Below, one piece after another: positions 11,551 to 22,225 of a DNA stretch of 64,000 nucleotides (position 1 is its first letter; the number at the start of each line of letters is the position of its first letter). The stretch comes from Galeruca laticollis (Eukaryota > Arthropoda > Insecta > Coleoptera > Chrysomelidae), in NCBI GenBank assembly GCA_963921935.1, contig OY998176.1, forward strand, positions 142,520,305 through 142,584,304, in the 5' to 3' direction. The position numbers and the translations under genes are program-made. A model generated the notes under the pieces. That model did no database searches. It had not been told where the DNA came from and worked only from the letters and a program-made list of their open reading frames with translations.

Positions 11551-13878
11551 TAACGTATGGTGTTTAGATAGTGAATCCCTCAAAAAAGTCAGCGTGGTAT
11601 GTGGAATACTATGTTTAAAATTTGGTATTTAGTCATACATTGAATATAATAACACTGCATTCATTCTGCAATAATATTTAAGAAGATTCAGTCTGTATTT
11701 ACTCCAAAAAACATCATTTATTCTCATAATAACCCCAAATCATTTAACTAGGTTCTTACAAAAAGACAAAAACAGATATTAAAGCAGACCATACACGCTA
11801 AAACTATTACTTCAAATTTCATAGTATGGAATTTGAGATACAAAAATTACGTGGAGCGGTCGAGAAGAATAGAGTAGAATTAAAGTCTGTTATTTAAGCA
11901 TGTGAAGTTAGATTAACTTTAAGAGTGGAGGACTTTAAACAAACAGATAAGAATTTAGAAATAGAAAATACCATTTTATCGAATAAAGTAGAAGTGCTAG
12001 AAAGAGACCTAAAGAAGAATAGTATTATTATATTTGGGTTGACTGAAAGTGATTTCTCTCCGGAATATGTTTGTCAAGAGTTAAAGAGGTTGCTAGAGGT
12101 TAATATCGGTTTTTCTAATTTAAATAATGCGTACCAGTTAAAAATAGCATCAACCCCAGCAGTCAAGGTTGAATTTGTTACGTTCCTCAAAAAACTTGAA
12201 GTCCTTAAAAACTGCATGAAATTGAAGGGTACCAGAGTATCAATTTCAAGTGATCTTACTTACAATCAACGGATAGAAAATAAGAAACTTGGACTATTTC
12301 TGGAGAAGGCTCGACAAAACCGCAGCTCATATTGCTACATAAGGGGGAATAGATTGTTTATCGATGGTGAGAGATATTCTGCCAATGAATTGCAAGAAGA
12401 AGAAATAATTTCGAAAAAAAAACAAAAACGAATAGTGCACCACATACGCCGTCAATTATTAGAGAAGTAAAAGAAGGGGAAACCATTGCTGTAACAACTG
12501 CCACTGAAGTCGAATCTGTAGCTAAAGCTGAAGAAGAGGTATCTAATCAACAAAAACAAGTGAATAAAACTGAAAATTCTAAAAGTGAACACAAAAAATA
12601 ATCCTGCGAACGTTTACAAGGGAAAAAACATTACGCCTGTACTCGCCAAAACGATTAACCTAAGAGAAGGGCTACGAGCTACATCCACTAGTAGTAATAC
12701 CAATAATAACTTAAAGTTCAATTTATCCCTATTAGTTGAATATATCTATGAAATGGACCCACATATTGCTCACTACGATGTTGAACCAATCAACGCGAAA
12801 ATAATAAATAGTGTCGCAGATTTTGGTGATGCACATTATGTAAAAAACTCGCAATTTAAAGTATTCCAAAAAAATTTAAGAAATATTCAAAAAAACTATG
12901 ATGAAATGTTATTGCTGTTAACTGAATTAAATTTTGAATTTGATGTAATCGTATTCACAGAAACTTATGTAGTATATGATTTAGAATTATATAACATTCC
13001 AGAATACGATATTATATACAACAATGGAAATTTCAACCAAAACGATGGGGTAATTGTGTATGTTAAAAGTCACTATAACTATGATTACAAACTAATACCA
13101 TTAGGACCCTCAAATGCTATCGAGCTTACAATTTCAAATGTACAAGAAAAAATAACAGTAACTTCAATCTACAGATCTCCCAGCTCTTCCTCTGAAAATT
13201 TCAATTTCGCTTATCATGGATATTTGGGGAATTGTGAATTCAAAACCCACATTATTACTGGTGATATTAATATTAATTTAATACTTGAAAATGCCGATTA
13301 TGTAGATGAATATAAAACAATATTAAATACGTTCGATTATGTTTCATATATTAACCAAACAACTAGGCGACGGAGTGGGTCCTGCATAGACCAATTTTAT
13401 GTAAAAAACGGGATTTCCACATTCACAAAAATACAATCATTCATTCTTATGTATGATCCAACAGATCATGATCCAATAGTTTCAACATTCAAGTTTTCGA
13501 ATTCTCAGCAACCTGTAAAAAGTTTACCTATATATAAAAAATTTATAAATTTCAAAAGTTTGAGAAATGAGGTGAAAGCACAAGATTGGAACATGATCAA
13601 TATAAATAATGATATAGATGAAATGACTGAATCTTTTATATCTGCTCTAAATACATATATTGAAAAAAATACCCTTGTTGTGAAAATGGCTGCAAGTAAA
13701 AAAATTAAAGAACCTTGGATACCTAAACATTTATTAAATGAAATTACACAAAAAAATCAACTATACAAAAAGTTAAAGAAAAATCCCACAGATGATGCCC
13801 TAAAAGATTATTACAAAACATTTAAAAACAAACTCATGAAGTTAATTCAAAAATCCAAAAAGGGGTATACACAACTTT
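11551..13878 (+). mobile_element. 5' part of a CR1/Jockey-type LINE inside the pogo element
   Basis: Between PPHCSHK and the resumption of the pogo transposase lies about 2.3 kb carrying an ORF1-like and an endonuclease frame of a non-LTR retrotransposon, ending just before the reverse transcriptase. LINEs normally lose their 5' end, so a copy that keeps the 5' part and lacks the RT and 3' tail is unusual. Since about 138 bp of pogo coding sequence is missing at the same junction, I infer one deletion removed the RT/3' end together with that pogo segment after insertion. No target duplication is visible, as expected from that. Confidence 0.75.
11826..12599 (+). pseudogene. LINE ORF1-like protein
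   Basis: Starts MEFEIQKLRGAVEKNRVELK, with one in-frame TAA at 11895-11897, and continues as a charged coiled-coil-like region rich in Lys, Glu, Leu and Asn. A compact block follows: SIIIFGLTES, then RLLEVNIGFSNLNNAY and VKVEFVTFLKKLEVL. That pattern (a short strand IIIFGL, then VxVEF) matches the RRM-like region of CR1/L2-type ORF1 proteins, which bind the element RNA. An A-run near 12415-12425 shifts the frame, after which a Thr/Glu/Lys tail leads into the next frame. Assignment is by pattern and by position before the endonuclease. Confidence 0.65.
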
Positions 13879-13880
13879 AG
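12585..13880 (+). pseudogene. LINE endonuclease (APE/EEP type), RT lost
   Basis: 431 open codons. The endonuclease motifs appear in order: KVFQKNLRNIQKNYDE (a variant of the NxRSIxxKxDEL start), VIVFTETY (catalytic Glu), VTSIYRSPSS, ITGDININ (the GDxN motif), SGSCIDQFYV and TDHDPIVSTF (the SDHxPI motif, first residue changed). It ends with EPWIPKHLLNEITQKNQLYK, the linker that in CR1/Jockey elements leads into the RT (PWxTxxLLxxIxxKNxLYK). The RT is absent. The frame has no internal stop, so loss of the 3' part may be fairly recent. It acts by nicking target DNA in a complete element. Confidence 0.85.
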
Positions 13881-15034
13881 CAGCAACGCAGATGAATATT
13901 ATAAGTGGTTTCAGAGTATCAGGCATTTTTCCCTTCAACAGAATAATTTTCGATAATTCTGAATTCTTACCTAGCGATGTAAGAGATCGAAGAGATCCAA
14001 AAGAAGGCACTTACGATCGGCCAGATTCAAAAGAAAGCACATCTGACCAGATAAATACAAATGAAGGCACATCTAACCAGTCAGATCCTAAAAAAAATTA
14101 TTCTGACCAGCCAAAACCAGAAGAACGGACACCTGAACGACCGTTCCCAATTAATCAGTTTGGGGAAAAAATACTTTCAAAGCCTAACAGCCTGTTATGT
14201 CACCTTTAGAGAACCTCAGACCTTTTCCTAAAGCTGCACCAAGGAAAAATGCAAAAAGGTAGAAAGAGAAGATCAACTGCACTGGAACAAGAGAAAGCTG
14301 AAGCAAAAAGAAGCCGAGCATTGCGAGAAAATAAAAAAAGCACATAAAACAAAACAAAAATAAAGAAAACATGAAAACTGAAGAAGCAACTGATGACGAC
14401 TGGGATTCTGGAACTAACAGCGATGACGAAGACGTAGACTGGGCGAATATTAACCCCGATGATTTTGTAGAGTTGCAGAGAAATCCTTAAAAAGATGATT
14501 TTGTGTTGGTGAAATTGCTAGACAGTGAAAATACACGCTCAAAGGGAAAATATTTTATTGGAAAAATTATTGGCCAAGGGAACGTTGGCAAGGAATGGGA
14601 GGTCTTATTTTTGAGTAAAAGTGAAAAAGTTAGTTTATCCTTCATATTTTCTGTCATAGAGGACATATCTATCGTACATTACAATGACATTAAAATGATC
14701 CTACCACTACCTTCCTTTTCACGGGGAACTAAAAGACTTCAGTCAATGTTTAAGATCGAAGTAAACTTTTCTCTAAATATGGGTTAATAAAATAGTTTCT
14801 GTATAGTTTTTTTATTATTGTTTATCCTGTGCCAACCTACCCCTTAGTCTGAGCCAACCAACCCCAAAAGAGGGGTAGATTGGTTCACTAAACAATGGAT
14901 TCAAACAATACTTAGGAAGTGTCCAATTTTGGACACTTATTTTTCATATCCTTATACAATAAAGGTAAGACTTCAATAAATTATTTAAAAAAAAATTCTC
15001 TAAAATGTGTACCAACCATCCCCGGTCTCCCCTA

Positions 15035-16685
15035 CCATAATCTGAAATTGTTCTTGACGGATAGTAATTATTTAGTGAGGTTAGTTTACTGAACATTTTT
15101 AAAAGATACTATTTATTAATGTAATTAAAAATAATATGGGAAGTTTAGAATTCAATCAGATTATAGAAAAAATTGTTTATATGAGCTCATATTATCCGTC
15201 GGTAAGTTTATTAAATTATTTCTTATTATTCACAATTCTACATTACATAAAAAATGAACTTTTCTTTTTACTAATAACGTTTATTTCATTTCTTTATAGC
15301 AATGTACCTTAATATTTCATTAAAATGAATGTTTGTAAGAACGGGAAATGTTCCAGGGATTTTCACTTTCAAAAAAACAATGTTTTAATAGGAAAATAAT
15401 TAACTCACAGTTCAGTCCATATTTCTAGAGGTAAGCTCTGAATGTTTGATATATTTTCTATGTTTTATTTATTTATAATTGCATGTTTTCTTCTTCAAAT
15501 TTAGCGTTTCTTCCTCCTGTTTCCAGTCTTTTTCAATATGGCTACCTTTTTTCTTTCTTTGTTCCATTACATTGCACAGCCTTCTTCCCAAAAATAATTA
15601 TCACACAAAATTTTGTACATCTCTCCTTGACGACTCAAATACATTAGCCCACCTGCCATATTCTACACAGGCTTATAAAGACTTTGAAAAACAGCTCACT
15701 TGATCATATAAAATTAATTGAATTCTCTGTCAATTGCGATATACCAGGATGATTAAAAGTTATACTTGAACTTATTGAATTTAATAAAAGTTTCTCTATC
15801 ATGAATAAATTCACTGCATGGATTCACCAGCATGGATTACTAACATACTCAAAATTTCTTGAAATCTATTACACTACAACTATATTAAAATTTCTTTTGA
15901 AGGTACTTCCGCTTGTTCATTCGTTCTTAGGTTTCTTTTGAACATGTTCACTACTTATAACCAATTATTTACATAAACAAATCAAAGTTTGCCGTTAGTG
16001 TTTGAAACATTTATTTGTGAATTCAGCCCATTAGCGTGTTCTGACAATATCCTGTCTTATCCCATTATTTTTCTTATTAATCTTAGTTCTTGCTACTTCA
16101 AACGTATAATTTCAATTATCTCATTCATTTATCTACATTGTTTATTATTTATTTGTATCTAAATACAGTTGCTTTCTGCTATTTCCTGGCTACAATCTAT
16201 TTACAATGTCATATCTTGTGTATACTTATATATCATATTCTATATCGTTGTTTACTATGTATTGTTAAAATATCATGTTCGTCGATAAAGCAAATAATTT
16301 TCCAATATTTCTTAGGTTTCCTTTAACTTTATCCTAGTATTGTATGGTAAATATTACCTCACTTGGATTATATCTTAATTAAGTTATGACAACTACTCAG
16401 TTTGAGTTTATTTTTATTCTTTCTGTATTAGACTGTTATTTGAGGCTCTATCATATTCTCATTATTTCAATATATACTTGTGGGCCCGCAAACCAATTTT
16501 CGCACACTCAATTAAAGATGCGCTAGACCATTTTAATGAGAAAATACGAGTATATTGCTGTGACCATGTTTGTGTATACATGAGTGTCTGTAAAGCATTG
16601 GAATAGTTTTATCAATCACAACCATTAAATTAAAACGAAGTTTACTCATATAAAAAAGTGAATTAACATAAACCATTACATCGGT
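15035..16685. other. No recognisable gene
   Basis: AT-rich sequence. Frames at 15479-15703 and 16090-16326 are hydrophobic and low in complexity, and I read them as chance. No paired inverted repeats were found. Confidence 0.45.
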
Positions 16686-16689
16686 AGGT

Positions 16690-17600
16690 ACCATTGATTC
16701 ATTTTCCAGCTATCTTGGGATGGGAAGGACCTTTATCCTCATCTTCATTTTCAGTCTCCTTTAGGGAGAAGGTCAGAGGATCCTCTTGCTTTTATTTATC
16801 TTCAGAGTCAATTTAAGGAACCTCATTCAGGTAATTTCTCTGACAATTTTGGCATGCTGGTAAACATTGCAGGCTTGCGTTTTTGCAGCTAGCACAGTAT
16901 TTCGTGCATCGGCAGAAATTCATTTACAGAAAATCCTCCGGTGCAGCTTCTAACTCACTGTACACTAGGACCAGGCACTGTTCTTAGTCTCCCACCCATA
17001 CATCTGAGAAGACAGGTCATTTTTCAGCCATAGCTGTACTTGATGGAATGTTAGGAAGAAATATCCTTCCATAGCTCCCTCGGTGGGAGGAAGAAAATAG
17101 ATATCATGTTTGATTTCAAGAATGACTTGAACCTGTAAGCATTAAGGGATACCTCTTTCTCTGGAGCCCCATACACCTCAGGATGCAGGTTCCACCTGCC
17201 TATTGTACTTGGGAGGTGGTGGAGGAGGGCTCTGAAAAGACCTCTGCTGCCTTCCGGACCTCTGGTGACTTCATATACAACTTTGCAAATGCTACCTTGA
17301 TTTTTTGAAATGCAGAAGATGTTGTATTGCATCCTGTAAATGCGTGCAGAAGCAGTACGTCCTTGAAACTATTGCTGAAGCTCTTGGAATGAGATGAAGG
17401 AATCCCTTATCTTTCCACGTGTAGGCTTATTCAAAATAATGTCCTTATGTATATCAACTTTAGCCAATATGAGGTCGACATATTCACCCACAATGCTGAC
17501 AGCTGTTGTTTCGGACATCTCCAGAACTGTATTTATGTGATCAGAGCGTCTGCATCACTTTCTGCTTGGGGCCTGATCCCATTGTCCTTAAGCTTCACCT
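16690..17600 (-). pseudogene. GCDTTS/CXC-family protein, C-terminal part, decayed
   Basis: Reading the minus strand from 17600: IRPQAESDADALIT, then HAFTGCNTTSSAFQK at about 17340-17290 (usual HAxTGCDTTSA, here Asp to Asn). Next comes a region with WNLHPEVYGAPE, and finally a Cys-rich end, CRCTKYCASCKNASLQCLPA then CQNC (about 16920-16835), resembling the CxCxxxCxxCxCxxxxxxCxxxCxxC tail of a multi-copy invertebrate family. Several stops and shifts are present. From memory the family is common in insects and molluscs and its role is not established. The N-terminal side continues at 22825-22945, beyond the piggyBac insertion. Confidence 0.6.
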
Positions 17601-17805
17601 TAACCCATCCATCCCTAACGGGTCGAAAACGACCCACTGCCTTTTATATATGCACCTGTTCATATCGCTGTGTTGAGTGTGTTGCCTATAGTGGCATTCG
17701 CATGATAAAACTGCATATTCTGTTGTAGTGTCAGTGAAAAAGCACGTTCGACAGTGAGTTGTTCGTATTTGTAACAAATCAAAGTGTAATATTTCTTTGG
17801 GTGAC

Positions 17806-19763
17806 ATGGCTGAAAGTTATTACTGGTAAGTTTTTCAGTTTTTCAAAGAATATAATCAATTGATGATATATTGTTGTTTATTCTTCAAAGTTCATGGTAC
17901 GTTCCCATTTATGAGGGCAGGATTGGACACTTCGACTAAAATTGAAGTATAATTTGGTTGGGTCGCTAACGACCCGTTGGGCAGATATGTGATATATTTT
18001 TTTTATATTCAGGAAAACAGCACTAACAACAGCCGAGCTGTTAGATGAAACAGAAAGACTTGACGAAGACGATCCTAATATTCCTGATGCTATATATATT
18101 ACTCCGCCGGATGACAACGATTTTGATAGTGGTGAGGATTCTGGGGACGAGGACTGCAATGATCCGAACAGGCTAAATCCCAGGCAGCTTCAAGCAGAAG
18201 CAGAAAGCAACAGGCTAGAAGAAGACAATAGCGACAATGAGGAGGAAACTCAAATACAAGAGAAAAGTGGCCCATCTAGGAAAAATAAGTTTCCAAAAAA
18301 GCGTAACTGGTCAAAGGGTGATTTGGATAAGACAACGTCTCAATCATCTACTGCAAAATTTCCTATGGTTGATATATTACCTGTACTTACGCTAAGCGAT
18401 AAAAGTGAACCTTCAGAATTTTTAGAACTATTTTTAAACGCAGATGTACTCGAAGATCTTGTAAAATATACTGTTTTGTATGCAAATAGCAAAAACTGTC
18501 GATTAGAACTAGGCAACGATGAACTACTCGTTCTCATAGCAATATTATACTTGAGCGGTTATGTTCCACTTCCACGTCGAAGAATGTTTTGGGAAGGGCG
18601 AGACGACACTCGAAATTTTCTGGTGTATAACTCCATGCGTAGAAATAGATTTGAGGAAATATTCAGATTCCTACATGCAGCAAACAACAATAACTTGGCA
18701 GAAAATGATAAAATGGCTAAGTTACGTCCTCAGATAGAAAAAATTATTGAAAATTTTGTAAAATATGTACCTTGCAACTCGGAATTGTCAATCGATGTGT
18801 CTATGATCCCGTACTTTGGCCGAAACGGGTGTAAGCAATTCATAAGAGGAAAGCCAATTCGTTTTGGCTACAAAGCATGGGTTCTTGCTCTATCGTCTGG
18901 GTACTGTGTGAATTTTGATATATACCAAGGGAGGAGAATGAACACAGAAGAGAAGAAGATGGGCCTTGGAGAGTCTGTGGTTACAACGTTTGCCAACTTG
19001 CTCCAAAATCAATTTCCCGATAATAAATTTTCTCTGTACTTTGACAATTTTTTTACAAGTGCTTCACTTGTAAGTAAACTCGGGAAAATGGGTTTTGGTG
19101 CAACTGGTACCGTTCGAGAAAATCGAACAGATAAATGTCCTCTTGAAAATTCGGCTGTAATGAAAAAGAAAGATCGAGGGGTTTACGATAGTGCAGTTGA
19201 CAAAGATGAAAACGATTGTTTGTGTAAGACGGAAAGACAACAGTGTTGTTACTTTGTTGTCAAATGAATATGGTTTATGCCCAATCCAAAAAGCAATAAG
19301 ATATTCATCAACAAATAAAAAAAAAGTAGATATACAGCAACCATACGTCGTGCAATATTATAATAGATATATGGGAGGGGTAGATCAGATGGATAATAAT
19401 ATTGCAAATTATCGTATAGGTCTGCGAGGAAAAAAATGGTATATTCCTATTTTATTTTGGATGTTCGACATATGTATGAGTAATTCCTGGGTTTTGTCAC
19501 GCAAATTTGGTTTGAAGTTGGACAGTTTGGAATTTCGCAGAAGAGCTGTAATCACTATATTACAAAAATATGGAAAACCTCCTTTGGCCACAGGTCCAAC
19601 ATTCCATTCTGTAAGTCCAGCGGCACGTCGACAGGGTCAGCATCTGGTTGTAATCAGCCAAACACGGCGAAGATGTGCTTTTTGTAAAAATAAAACAACC
19701 AAGGCCTGCAATCAATGTAAAGTTGCCGTTCATGATAAATGTTTTCTAGATTATCATAAATAA
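17806..19763 (+). pseudogene. piggyBac transposase, one frameshift
   Basis: Exon 1 (17806-17825) encodes MAESYYW, splits a Trp codon and is followed by an intron with GTAAG and a CAG acceptor at 18012. Exon 2 starts with a very acidic N terminus typical of the family. The DDD residues are visible in SIDVSMIPYFG (about 18795-18830), LYFDNFFTSASLV and YMGGVDQMDNN. The C terminus is a Cys-rich domain (CAFCKNKTTKACNQCK, then C-x5-H) that binds terminal DNA in this family. A single extra base near 19213 shifts the frame after AVDKDEN; reading continues in the next frame to 19763. Otherwise the gene is complete, so the copy is not old. It resembles PGBD-type proteins in length (about 580 residues). 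Confidence 0.93.
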
Positions 19764-20353
19764 TGAAATTTTCAAGTTTCTGTTGTAAAATATAGAGTTC
19801 AATAACAGTTAGCTTTTATTTTCATATATTACCATAACTCAACATCCAGAAAATGCACTCTAAATGTAAATTATCAAACAAACAAAAAAGTAGGGGAGGT
19901 CGGGTACAATTGTAACGCGGTACGAATGTAACAACAGATAGAAAAACGTCTAGTGTAATTTTTTAAATTTGGCAACGTGGCCAACAAATAGGTTGTAGTG
20001 TGAAGTAGTTTGCATGTTGATTAGAGCGGTCCATGTAATACGAGTCAAAAGTTATGTTAAATAGGTTGTTTTGAAGACAGGTAAGTAAAATTTTAGTGTT
20101 TTGCCTTTTTATGTATAACCTATACCATGTTTACATTTATCGCAAATAATTTATAGTTGACGTTTAGAGCAAACATGACTTTAAAAAGTCCTAATGCTAA
20201 TTTGAGGTTATGACTTGTCTTGTTCTGGTAACTAAGCCAAACATTTCAAAATGTCGTTCGGGTACAAATGTAACAACACTAGTCGGTACAATTGTAACGT
20301 GTTACATTTGTACCCCTTATGTTGAGTTTATGAATTCCATGTTTCAGGGAACA

Positions 20354-22120
20354 ATGCCACGCCAAAGAATTGGAAAAACCAACAGAAGTCCTTCAAATGA
20401 ACTAATGGTAAGGGCAGCTAATCTAATAATGGAGGGAAATCTTTCACAACGACAGGTAGCAAGAGATTTAGATATTTGCCACGTAACACTTAACCGTTAT
20501 ATGAAAAAACGAAATAATGGTGAAATGCCAAAAATGGGTTACAATGCACACACGAGAACTTTATCAGAAGAACAAGAAGAAGCGTTTTTGAGATATATAC
20601 GGATGTCTTCAGTTATATATTTTGGGCTAACGCCAAAAGAAATTCGTAAATTGGTTAGTAGTTCAAATAAAAGCCTAAAAAATCAATGTTTATTAAATTT
20701 TGTTCCCAGGTGTATCAATTCGGCGGTCCCTCCCAAATGGTCAGAAAATGGACAAGCTGGTAAGGACTGGTTTACAAATTTCATGCATAGACACCCTAAT
20801 TTATCTATAAGAACTCCAGAGGCAACCAGCTATGCACGTGCGATTAACTTTAACAAAGTAAATGTCGGCAAATTCTACGATATTCTCTCAAATCTTCTTG
20901 AAAAATATAAATTTGAGGCCGCTGACATTTACAACGTCGACGAAACTGGGGTCACCACCGTACAAAAGCCAAACAAAATCGTTGCCATAAAAGGCACAAA
21001 ACAAGTAGGTGCAGTTACTTCTGGAGAACGGGCCACTTTGGTAACTGTTTGCACAGCTGTTAGTGCTGTCGGAAACACTGTCCCCCCTCTCTTCATCTTC
21101 CCTCGCAAAAAATTTCAAGCACATTTTATAAGCAATGGTCCCCCAGGATGTATCGGTGAGGCGAATGGCTCCGGCTGGACGAACGAAGATACGTTTTTAA
21201 TTTTCATGAAACACTTCGTAAAGCATGTGAGACCCACACCTGAAAAAAAAGTTCTACTTTTGTTGGACAATCATGATTCCCACCTATATGTGCCAACTAT
21301 AGAGTTATGTAGAGCTAATGGAGTTGTTTTATTGTCGTTCCCCCCACATACATCGCATAAGTTACAGCCGTTGGACCGTGGTGTCTACGGTCCTTTCAAA
21401 CATTACGTCAATGGTGCAATGGACAATTGGATGAAATCGCATCCCGGTCAGACAATGGCTATATACGATATCCCCGGTGTAGTTGCTGAGGCATTTCCAA
21501 AAGCAACAACACCCACAAATATTATGGGAGGATTCAGGGTGTCAGGAATTTGGCCCTTTAACAGGAATATTTTTGGAGACGACGAATTTTCGCCTTCATC
21601 TGTAACTGACAGGGATTTACTAGAAAATAACTTAGTAGAAACTACGGCTACAAGCAATGAAAATGACGGAAGTGTCGCAAATGTAGCTATACCAGGTCCC
21701 AGCAGAAGACCAGATAACCCAGAAGATCTGAATCAATCCTTTCGGGTTCTTGAACAAATGCGCCCTCTTCCAAAGGCAGCAGGTGGCATAAAAAAGCAAA
21801 TTACGAAGAGAAGAAAGAAGCATAGTGCTATTTTAACAGATATGCCAGAAAAGCTGATTCTCGAAGAAGAACAGAGTAAGAGGAAACAGAAAGCAAACAC
21901 CATAAAAAGAAATGTAGTGGAAAATGAAGATGAAGCAAAAACCAAAAAACTTAAAGGCGCAAATAATAAAAGTTTATCTAGGAAGTCTAAAAAGATCGAT
22001 GGTAGACTAGGTTCCTCTCGTGTGACAGATGAAGAAACGGAAGATTCTGAAACAGAAGATTCATTTTGCCTATATTGCTTTAAACCCTACACCGGGAAAC
22101 TCAAAGCGACATGGATTTAG
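20354..22120 (+). CDS. pogo-type transposase with C-terminal PHD finger cut by a stop
   Basis: The start is placed at ATG 20354 (MPRQRIGKTNRSPSNELMVR), six bases after a TTTCAG acceptor; a GGTAAGT donor lies near 20080, so the first exon is non-coding. Domains: Psq-type helix-turn-helix (SQRQVARDLDICHVTLNRYM, about residues 28-50), CENP-B/DDE_1 region starting at DWFTNFMHRHPNLSIRTPEA, and catalytic aspartates in YNVDETGVTTVQKP, LLLLDNHDSHL and LQPLDRGVYGPFK. FRVSGIWPFNRNIF ends the nuclease. A basic Lys/Arg tail follows, then CLYCFKPY, the start of a PHD finger. TAG at 22118-22120 ends the frame in the middle of the finger. The same frame continues CNKCKQWAHESC to a stop at 22225, so a single base change (most simply CAG to TAG) explains the truncation. 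Confidence 0.92.
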   Translation: MPRQRIGKTNRSPSNELMVRAANLIMEGNLSQRQVARDLDICHVTLNRYMKKRNNGEMPKMGYNAHTRTLSEEQEEAFLRYIRMSSVIYFGLTPKEIRKLVSSSNKSLKNQCLLNFVPRCINSAVPPKWSENGQAGKDWFTNFMHRHPNLSIRTPEATSYARAINFNKVNVGKFYDILSNLLEKYKFEAADIYNVDETGVTTVQKPNKIVAIKGTKQVGAVTSGERATLVTVCTAVSAVGNTVPPLFIFPRKKFQAHFISNGPPGCIGEANGSGWTNEDTFLIFMKHFVKHVRPTPEKKVLLLLDNHDSHLYVPTIELCRANGVVLLSFPPHTSHKLQPLDRGVYGPFKHYVNGAMDNWMKSHPGQTMAIYDIPGVVAEAFPKATTPTNIMGGFRVSGIWPFNRNIFGDDEFSPSSVTDRDLLENNLVETTATSNENDGSVANVAIPGPSRRPDNPEDLNQSFRVLEQMRPLPKAAGGIKKQITKRRKKHSAILTDMPEKLILEEEQSKRKQKANTIKRNVVENEDEAKTKKLKGANNKSLSRKSKKIDGRLGSSRVTDEETEDSETEDSFCLYCFKPYTGKLKATWI

Positions 22121-22225
22121 TGTAATAAGTGCAAACAATGGGCACACGAATCATGTGTTCATAAGCTACGATCCGACTTTTTCTATTGTTTGAACTGCGA
22201 TGATGATGATGATGAGAGTGACTAG
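22121..22225 (+). pseudogene. Second half of the PHD finger, downstream of the TAG
   Basis: In frame with the transposase: CNKCKQWAHESC, then FFYCLNC and an acidic tail of Asp/Glu to TAG at 22223-22225. The Cys4-His-Cys3 spacing of a PHD finger is complete only if this segment is joined to the upstream CLYC. Either the copy is newly dead at this site or the protein works without the finger. Confidence 0.85.

Larger units (their letters stand above)
10542..14787 (+). pseudogene. pogo-type transposase (DDE_1), interrupted
   Basis: The N terminus (ATG at 10542) starts MVRNPKRNTTGASKPP and carries a Psq-like helix-turn-helix. Further on, TPEATSLARASAFNVHKF (with TGA in place of the Trp of DWF) and then GTCITTVQKPDRVV mark the start of the DDE domain. 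LLLLDNHDSH, with the second aspartate, lies at about 11440-11460. The reading breaks after PPHCSHK at about 11540, where about 46 residues present in the related transposase at 20354 (including the third catalytic Asp in LQPLDRG) are missing. Reading resumes at 13890 with NIISGFRVSGIFPFNR, continues with a Lys/Glu-rich tail of repeated SDQ/DPKEGT units, and ends in a domain (14503-14787) with KGKYFIGKI and WEVLFLSK. It is multiply broken and dead. Confidence 0.85.
10078..15032 (+). mobile_element. pogo-like DNA transposon, decayed
   Basis: Left end GGGGAGACTAGGGATGGTTG and the inverted right end GGGGAGACCGGGGATGGTTG are flanked by TA on both sides (10076-10077 and 15033-15034), the pogo/Tc1 target duplication. 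Inside the ends, GGTTGGCAC-type words recur near 10115, 10449 and 10475 and, inverted, near 14830 and 14860, suggesting repeated transposase-binding sites. The element encodes a pogo-type transposase with an insertion of LINE sequence at about 11551-13878. The full span is 4,955 bp, of which about 2.3 kb is foreign. Confidence 0.9.

Noticed and set aside
15479..15703. Hydrophobic 74-codon frame
   Set aside because: Low-complexity Phe/Ser/Leu composition from pyrimidine-rich DNA; no signal peptide logic or neighbouring exons.
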